Assembly (NCBI GenBank): GCA_013368315.1
Contig: JAACJM010000192.1
Location: 62,001-126,000, forward strand
Source: Tetrapyrgos nigripes
Lineage: Eukaryota > Basidiomycota > Agaricomycetes > Agaricales > Campanellaceae
Length of the DNA: 64,000 bases
Direction of reading: 5' to 3'
In this document: positions 57,601 through 64,000 of the stretch, one piece after another
Numbering within the stretch: the first letter of the stretch is position 1
Layout of the letters: the number at the start of each line of letters is the position of its first letter
Made by a program: the position numbers and the translations under genes
Notes under the pieces: generated by a model
What the model saw: only the letters and a program-made list of their open reading frames with translations
Database searches by the model: none
Told to the model about the DNA's origin: nothing

Positions 57601-57849
57601 TCAGCTGGTTTGCTCAATTAAAAGTGATATTTAATGTCTGATCTCTTGACTCTATAAACAAGAAACATTCCAATGGTTTAATAGAAGTTGGTTTTAACAG
57701 TGTTCACCCTAAGGCCTTAATTAAGGGTACCCAACAAGGTTAGGCCTTAAAGGCTTAACTTGGGCTTAATTAAGGGCCTGATCTAAGGGTTTTTAACGTC
57801 TTACTAGAAAATTTTTTCTGCACTCTTGAGTTGCTCTAAGACATATTTT

Positions 57850-60295
57850 CGAGGCTCTGAGAGCAACAACTGGAATTAAAGCCGAACTCTTCTCCGACGG
57901 TGGCTTATATCAATGCTTCAGGGAATTTAACACGATTGCACCATTGATCACAAATGCATTAGTTGGAATTGGCATCGGAGAACAGGGGACATGTATACTA
58001 GTACAACTCGATGTGAATGGTGTACCGACAGGCACCTGGTTTTTCAAGCTAACAGTCAAGCTACTCAAGCCTCAGTGAGCTTGAGTTAGCTTGAGTGTTA
58101 GCTTGAGTTAGCTTGAGTGAGCTTGAGTGTGAGCTTGACTTCCATTTTGGGTATGGCTGTGCTTATCATACAACTTCACTACACTTCATTTCATAACAAG
58201 ATTTGAACAAGATATTTGACTTTCATTGTGGCTGTGGTTATCCCAGCCTGTCCAACTTCACAAGATACTTACATTTAACTTCCATTTTGGGTGCAGCTGT
58301 GCTTATCCCAGCCTACCCAACTTTACACTTCATTTCATAACATTAAATGGCTCATTTGACTTCCATCTTATCCTAGTCTGCCCAACTCTTCACTACAATT
58401 CATTTCATAACAAGATACTTACCTTAAATGGCTTGCACTTGCATTTTGTGTGTGGCTGTGCTTATCCCAGCCTTCATTTTATAAAAAGATACTTGCATTA
58501 AATGGCATAAACAACACTTATCCTCTATTGAGTCCTTGAGTGAGCTTGAGTTGGCTTGAGTGTTAGCTTGAGTTAGCTTGAATGTGAGCTTGAGTGAGCT
58601 TGAGTGTTAGCTTGAGTGAGCTTGAGTGAGCTTGAGTGTTAGCTTGAGTTAGCTTGAGTGAGCTTGAGTGAGCTTGAGTGTGAGTGGGCTTGAGTGTAGC
58701 TTTGCATTAACTTGAAGGAGTAGATATTGGGGACTCCCAGTGTAGGAGAAATAAGTAAGTCCCAGGAGGTCCCAAAAGGTGGCTAGGTGTCTGGGTGCTA
58801 CCCACCCTTGAGCCAGAAGTGTCTAAACTGTGTGAGTGACACTACTCACACAAGGATCCAAACTTCAGGTGGATCAACCTACATGCCTACATGGCAACTA
58901 GACTAAAGAGAACAATGAGATAAAGACAGTTATGTGTTGCCAATGGCAACTGGCATGATGAATAAAAAATATGATGAAATGGCAAGGCTTGGCATGGTGC
59001 CAAATGGTGACAGTGAGTCTTGGTCTTGACACTGGGGAGTCCCAGGGAACATTTTGATAGAGTGTGTATAGGCCCCTGGTTACTAAGGCCTCCTAGGCAG
59101 GTTGATTAATGGGACCCATCCACTTTAACTAGGTACCTAGATATGGGTGCCTGAAGTGATAGCTTGACTGTGAGCTTGAGTGTTAGCTTGAGTGTTAGCT
59201 TGAGTGTTAGCTTGAGTGTTAGCTTGAAAAACTGGTGGCCCGTGTACTGACAGCTACTAGGACTTTCACCGGACCGGGCATCACCCATGTACTCGCAATC
59301 GGGGATGAATTCAGGTAGGCCCGACTTTATCATCTTCAAGTCATACAAAATCATCTATTTTCCTCTTGGTCCTAATACAGTCCATGAACAACTCCTCCTC
59401 CTCCTCCTCCTCCAACAACAACAACAACAACTTCTCCAGTGATGACCTTGGCCCTTTTGGGATAACTTGGGAGCTGTCATCGGAACTTTCACAGCTGTAG
59501 GCATCATGGGGCTCTCTCATCATCTTCCTCGTGGTGTTCACATGTCATCATTGTCACAAAGCACGAAGCAATGCTTCTTCAAGTTCAGAAACGGAAGCAG
59601 AGATAGAAAGTGTGACTCCTAGGACAGGGATTCATTTGTTCGGAGATCATTGTCGGTTGCAAGCATGAAGAAACCCCTCTTCGCAAATGGAACAAATGGA
59701 AGCTGTCCTCGATGGTGAACTTGGAGATGCCGCCAGGACTGAGCCTTTTGACCTAAAGTATCACACTCCTGCGGCGCCTTCCATTTACGATAGTCCTACC
59801 CTTGGCCAGAGTTCATCATTGCCCTTCAGACCGTATGATCTTAAATATGAGCAGCAGGCTTTGCATACAGCAAGCCCATCGGCTGGTCAGACTACGGCTT
59901 CATTGGCTGGAAAAGCTGTGGCACACGTAGAACACCGTCCCTCAGCATCTCCTCAGGTTTCATCATCCACATCAGCATCCAATCCCCCAATGGCCACTTG
60001 CAATTATACTCATTCTTCAATATCCCAAACCACATCCACCCCAACTTTCCATCAAATGCATCTGCGAGAAGAAGCCGATGATATTCGTCACCAAATGCGA
60101 GAGCTCCAGCAAACAATGAGTGCGTCGAATGCTGGTGTACAGGGAATGCAATTAGCTATGACGAGGATGATGGCTCATATCCAGGCTTTGGAGGGTCAGT
60201 TGAATTCAGATTGGGCAAAAGGGTTGACCGATGAACCTCCACCGATGTATGCGCCAGCTGATTCGAGGACTCTGAATGCATTTGAGTCCTCCTAA
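57850..60295 (+). pseudogene. Mid2-like single-pass membrane protein gene, split by a transposon
   Basis: The left part (57,850-58,031) ends TCILVQLDVNGVPT. The right part (from 59,242) continues ATRTFTGPGITHVLAIGDEF. Skipping the inserted element and one copy of the 12-bp repeat keeps one frame. After an intron (59,315-59,379) come a Ser/Asn run, then FWDNLGAVIGTFTAVGIMG and LIIFLVVFTCHHCHKARSN, a transmembrane helix with a basic stop-transfer end, but in shifting frames. The long last frame (59,687-60,295) encodes a cytoplasmic part with REEADDIRHQMRELQQ (coiled coil), MMAHIQALEGQL and the tail DEPPPMY. This layout (Ser/Thr-rich outside, GAVIGTF helix, coiled coil, DxPPPxY tail) is a recurrent fungal surface or wall-sensor type. 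The signal peptide part is not found. Insertion plus frame breaks near 59,450, 59,515 and 59,670 make it a pseudogene. Confidence 0.6.
58032..59241. mobile_element. 1.2-kb element of AGCTTGAGTG repeats inserted in the Mid2-like gene
   Basis: The left end GCACCTGGTTTTTCAAGCTA and the inverted right end GGGCCACCAGTTTTTCAAGC match. The flanks GTGTACCGACAG (58,020-58,031) and GTGTACTGACAG (59,242-59,253) are direct repeats with one mismatch. Inside are arrays of TTAGCTTGAGTGAGCTTGAG and repeated blocks of GTGGCTGTGCTTATCCCAGC with TTCACTACACTTCATTTCAT. No coding sequence. The length of the duplication (11-12 bp) is unusual; superfamily unknown. Confidence 0.75.
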
Positions 60296-60411
60296 CCCGT
60301 TAATGTGCTTTGATGACGAGCTTAGTACTTCCAGAAGGAAATTTCAGGGAATAGATGTATCTCGGTTAACTTACTCTTGTATTGCGTACACTATGTATCA
60401 TTTCCCATATA
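60296..60411. other. 3' flank of the Mid2-like gene
   Basis: Short AT-rich flank up to the MITE; no signal identified. Confidence 0.3.
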
Positions 60412-61005
60412 AGGTAGGCAACACTAGGAACGTACATGATTATATAAGCGCTTAGTAAGCCACCATAGGAAGAGTTTTCGTGGAGACTCAAAAATTTTTT
60501 GGGTCTGGAGGAGGAGTGGGCCAGTCCTGGAGCCATATTTCTTCCAGTATATGAGTGCTATGATAAATACAGCCTGTAAATGGCTCAGTCAGATGCTAGA
60601 AAACATACATTCTCAAGGGGGTAGGGCAGGGTAGGGTGGGCCTGGGATGAGTGCCTCACGAGGTGCCGTGATTACATAATATTATTACTATATATGGTAT
60701 ATCACCTATCTTATCTTTATTATGTAATGCACCAAAAGCGGAGGTCCAAAAAAACTAAAACTTGCCAGGAGCTCTGAAAAAGCATTTGGAAGCTTTTTAG
60801 ACACAAAAAAAAATTTTGGGATATTAACTTGGTATTGAGAGGGGATATTAAATTTCTGATTCCGGGGAACTGTCCCAAGGATCATCCCAAACACCTCTCC
60901 GGAATCAAAATTGGTATATATGATGATGTGAGGAAGAGGATACAAGCTCATTGTTGGGGCTGAACATGCTTACATAAACATGTACGTTCCTAGTGTCACC
61001 TACCT
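60412..61005. mobile_element. 594-bp MITE, TA target site
   Basis: The left end AGGTAGGCAACACTAGGAAC and, inverted, the right end AGGTAGGTGACACTAGGAAC match, and the match continues GTACATG. TA on both sides (60,410-60,411 and 61,006-61,007) gives the Tc1/mariner-type duplication. The interior has no transposase frame. Confidence 0.75.
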
Positions 61006-61634
61006 TACTTCGCATTTGCTGGTGAGAAGAGGAAATTGACTACCTGGGCCCTGCATAACCATCGGATGGCCAATATGAAAATTGCGATCCGGATCCTTCA
61101 AAAAAGGGTTCTCGTCTAACGATTAAGTATCTAAGTACAAGCCTTAAAAAGCAATCTCGTGTGCATGGTAATCCACATACTTGTTTACATAGAAAGCTAC
61201 ATATTTATCTAGAGAATTATGAGGACCAAAATCATGAACTGGGACTCGTTCATCACCTGTAACCCCAATTAGGTGTGCACCTCGATACAAGCAGTCTATA
61301 TGAGCCACTTCTATCACCGGGTTGTCTTGGCGATCAAGGTCCAGTCAAACCATCCACATGCCCATCTCATCACAAGGAGAGTTCCCAACAGTGGAAAACC
61401 AGTGAATCAGGGCACAAGGATAGTCTATTCCTTGGTGCTTGAAACACAGAAATGCGAATACCCTTCCTACTAGCAATCCTTCAAAACCCACCACCTTCAT
61501 CATCGCCCTCCATGAAAACACAGTCATATTGAGCAGGGCCATTTCGCCAGGATTTGACAGCCTGTATGAGTTCATGTCGCATTCCGCCTAACCCTGATGC
61601 ATCACTCAGTGCAAAGAAGGAAGCATGTGCTGAC

Positions 61635-63115
61635 ATCAGGAAAAGCCTCCAAGGCACTTTCATGCAATAAATGCATAAGAGATACTGAAAATTGCATGGT
61701 AATGTATAAAATGGTGTAATTATGCAAATTATGCACCTCATGCAAGTCCCCTGATGAGATCCATAAGTTATGCACAAATTTTACTATTTTATGCAACAGA
61801 ATGCATAGGTTATACTTCTTAACTCACAGTATTCACCGTCAAATATCCACTTCTTTGTTACATTCAACACAATAAAATCAATACAAATGGATCAAAGGAT
61901 GTATATTGACAAGGACTACATATTACAATCATGAAGCATGCATACGGGATAGCTACACTACAAGAGACACCTGAGAACTACACTACAACTATGTCAACAT
62001 GACATGGCCTGGATACCATCGCAAACATCAGCGATCAGCATAAGGAACAACGGAAGACGTCATGCAGCCAAAAATTACACTACAACTATATTGACATGAC
62101 ATGGCCTGGATACCTAGAACGACAGCGATCAGCGTAAGGAACAATGGGAGATGTCGCATACATACCTCCTGCATATACATAGATTTGAATTGGTGACCAA
62201 TACAATGAAATAAGGTCAACCCACGCCAAAAAACAAAAGGATAACAGACAGTACTGCTCAGCACTCGGCAGGGATCAACAAAAGAGTAGAAGAAACATAC
62301 CTGGTACATACAACAGGCCTGAGCCAAAGTCAACCAAAGACCAACCCGTAGCTCTCCAGTCATCCTTGCTCTTCCCTGTACATTGAAGCTATCAGAGCCT
62401 GTTTTGACAAAATATCAGTATAGAAAGAAGAGGCAGAAGGTCGAGACTCGCCTGCATGAGGGGTGGAAGGAATAGGTTCCAAATGGACCAGTGTTGCAGC
62501 ACTTGAGCTACTATAAGAGTAAGAGTAGCAGAGTAAGTCTCGTTACCAGGAAGAATGGACAGGCTGAGGGGAATTGCGACGCTTGGCTTTGGACTTGGGA
62601 GTGAAAAGAATAAGTTAACATGGTCAGGTGACTGTTTGTTGACACGCTTATGGGAGCAGCTGTATAGTTCTTTAGCGGAGTTTCAATTATTTGGGAAGTC
62701 GCCGCCTGGCAATCTTCTTCGGTATTTCAGTTAAGTTCCTTCTCTGGTGAGTCGATGCATCAAGTCAATGTCACTACCTCTTGAATTTGTGTACAGGTTC
62801 TCTCCTCTTAGGCAGTTCTGTTGTAACTATATATCTTACATTCTGTCTAGTGTCCACTTGCTGAATATATCCAAAAAGCACAGATGAAGTAAATTTTGAC
62901 CCTCCTCCTATGAACTCATCCATGACTCCTTCATACAACAGTGAGCATATATCATTCAACAGAGTGCATGAGGGTGCATTGTGTGCATAGTTATGCAATG
63001 CATTACAGACATTATACAATATGTGAGATGGATCTTACAAAATTATGCATTTTCATTCTGAAATTGCATAATTAGGCTACATTTGCATAAAAGTGCCTTT
63101 GAGGCTTTCCCTGAT
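61635..63115. mobile_element. 1.5-kb element with TATGCA-rich ends, inserted in Plavaka copy 2
   Basis: The left end ATCAGGAAAAGCCTCCAAGG and the inverted right end ATCAGGGAAAGCCTCAAAGG run on into CACTTTTATGCA. Both ends carry many TATGCA / TGCATA motifs (about nine in the first 180 bp, a similar number in the last 180 bp). The insertion splits the transposase between HRVFLHH and SAHASFFALSD. No transposase frame inside, and no clear target duplication. Short open frames at 62,028-62,363 and 62,774-63,019 match nothing. Confidence 0.65.
61990..62160. repeat. Two imperfect direct repeats of about 85 bp
   Basis: AACTATGTCAACATGACATGG near 61,988 returns as AACTATATTGACATGACATGG near 62,083, each followed by CCTGGATACC and AGCGATCAGC(A/G)TAAGGAAC. 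They lie inside the TATGCA element. Confidence 0.7.
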
Positions 63116-64000
63116 GGAGTGATGGAGAAAGACACGATGACGAGGGTCCAAATTGGGACATTGGTCAATAGGAATGTCTCATCCCATTTGCCCAACCGGT
63201 GCATCTGGATGCAGCTGGCTGTACAGAAATTGCTGCAGGAGGGTCCAGAGCTGGGGTTGTCCAAGATATTCCACTAGATTATCAATTTGTCTGGGTATTT
63301 TATGGGCTTCAAACCTGACATCAGCTGCCGCAAATCATGGAAAAACACAGCATACCTGGTTTCTGTGAAAGTTTGACATCTCCCTGACTGTAAGGCTGAT
63401 CACTAGGTCCTGATTCTTCCTCTTCTGGGTCATCTGTAATTGCAGGTTGTAATGAAGGAGGAGGTGGTGGTGGTGGTGGTGGCAGTGGTGGAGCAGCTGA
63501 CTTCTGAGGTTGAAGCATATTTTGGGACTCTAAGTCCACATGATATGCTGATAGTTTGTCCTGCCTCTGATTTGTTAGAAGCATTTGATCAAGAGGTTGA
63601 TATCGACTAGACTGGCGCCATGGACGTTTGACAGCAACGATGTGTTTTGACTCAGTAATTGATGAGCAGAGTCTGTTTGGAGCGCCAAACTGTTGTATAA
63701 GGAGTGGGTAATGTACGAGGGAGTGTTGGTGAGGAAGGGGAGAGGAACCATCTGGGTGGACTCCAGTAGTACAGAAGATTTCATGACTACGGTGAAAACA
63801 CAAAATTGCATTTTCAATAGCTGTGACCATATCTTTGTTGATGACATTCCACCTAACAAGGTAACAGAACTCCAGAAAGTCAGCAACAGCCTGAACCATC
63901 TGTGGTGGTACATGCCCAACGATGGCTGGAAGATAAACCTGCAAATTTAAAGAGGTAAGTAAACATATATTAGTGATAAAAGAAATAAAATTGAAAGACT

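Larger units (their letters stand above)
61144..64000 (-). pseudogene. Plavaka-type transposase, copy 2, partial at window edge, split by an insertion
   Basis: From the window edge: YLPAIVGHVPPQMVQAVADF and LEFCYLVRW (63,940-63,860), LVHYPLLIQQFGAPNRLCSS, ITESKHIVAVKRPWRQSSRY, and a Pro-rich linker fed by a GGT trinucleotide run (63,454-63,480). The next exon gives DNLVEYLGQPQLWTLLQQFL and HRVFLHH (63,270-63,120). The insertion at 61,635-63,115 follows. Beyond it come FALSDASGLGGMRHELIQ and VKSWRNGPAQYDCVFME (61,620-61,500), then YPCALIHWFSTVG, EMGMWMV with a TGA right after it, EVAHIDCLYRGAHLIGVTGD, and the end FYVNKYVDYHAHEIAF at 61,144. The same domains in the same order occur in copy 1. 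The N-terminal half lies beyond 64,000. Premature TGA codons (61,346 and near 63,165) and the insertion make it inactive. Confidence 0.85.

Overview
The window looks like repeat-rich, AT-leaning nuclear DNA of a filamentous basidiomycete, most likely an Agaricomycete. The basis is the short GT-AG introns and the mix of families: Plavaka and WRKY-GCM1 Mutator-like transposases, a fungal Helitron, a NACHT-ankyrin receptor, a fungal multi-pass membrane protein and a Mid2-like membrane protein. I see no prokaryotic feature and no RNA gene I can support. Species is not assignable.

Layout. 1-3.6 kb: a Mutator-like element (MULE) transposase with a WRKY-GCM1 zinc finger on the minus strand, decayed, ending at a terminal inverted repeat (TIR) near 3,643. 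4.2-7.5 kb: an element with long inverted ends built of ATCTTAAG-type subrepeats, carrying a nested 869-bp hAT derivative with an exact 8-bp target duplication. 7.5-15 kb: mostly non-coding or decayed sequence. 15.06-16.75 kb: a spliced multi-pass membrane protein gene. 17.5-32.6 kb: an old Helitron (Rep, helicase, cysteine-peptidase-like tail) whose 5' end is split off by a 6.7-kb giant inverted repeat inserted with a TGA duplication. 33.5-35.7 kb: a truncated, intron-bearing MCM4 pseudogene. 35.9-39.6 kb: a second MULE of the same family, internally deleted, with an exact 9-bp target duplication. 41.1-45.4 kb: a NACHT-ankyrin (NLR-like) receptor with 22 near-identical repeats. 45.8-48.4 kb: an APP1-like phosphatase remnant and three MITE-like elements. 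48.9-50.9 kb: a gene apparently built from repeated exon-intron modules. 51.5-57.1 kb: a Plavaka transposase divergently paired with a decayed gene of a recurrent fungal family. 57.8-60.3 kb: a Mid2-like membrane protein gene cut in frame by a 1.2-kb element. 61.1-64 kb: a second Plavaka copy cut by a 1.5-kb element rich in TATGCA motifs.

The window is best read as a transposon graveyard around a few host genes. Several elements show complete hallmarks (TIRs plus target duplications), so insertion order can be inferred. The genes that may still be host functions are the membrane protein at 15-16.8 kb and the NACHT-ankyrin gene. All three frame breaks in the latter fall in A-runs that carry one extra A, so it may be intact in reality. 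All calls come from reading the sequence; no database search was run.
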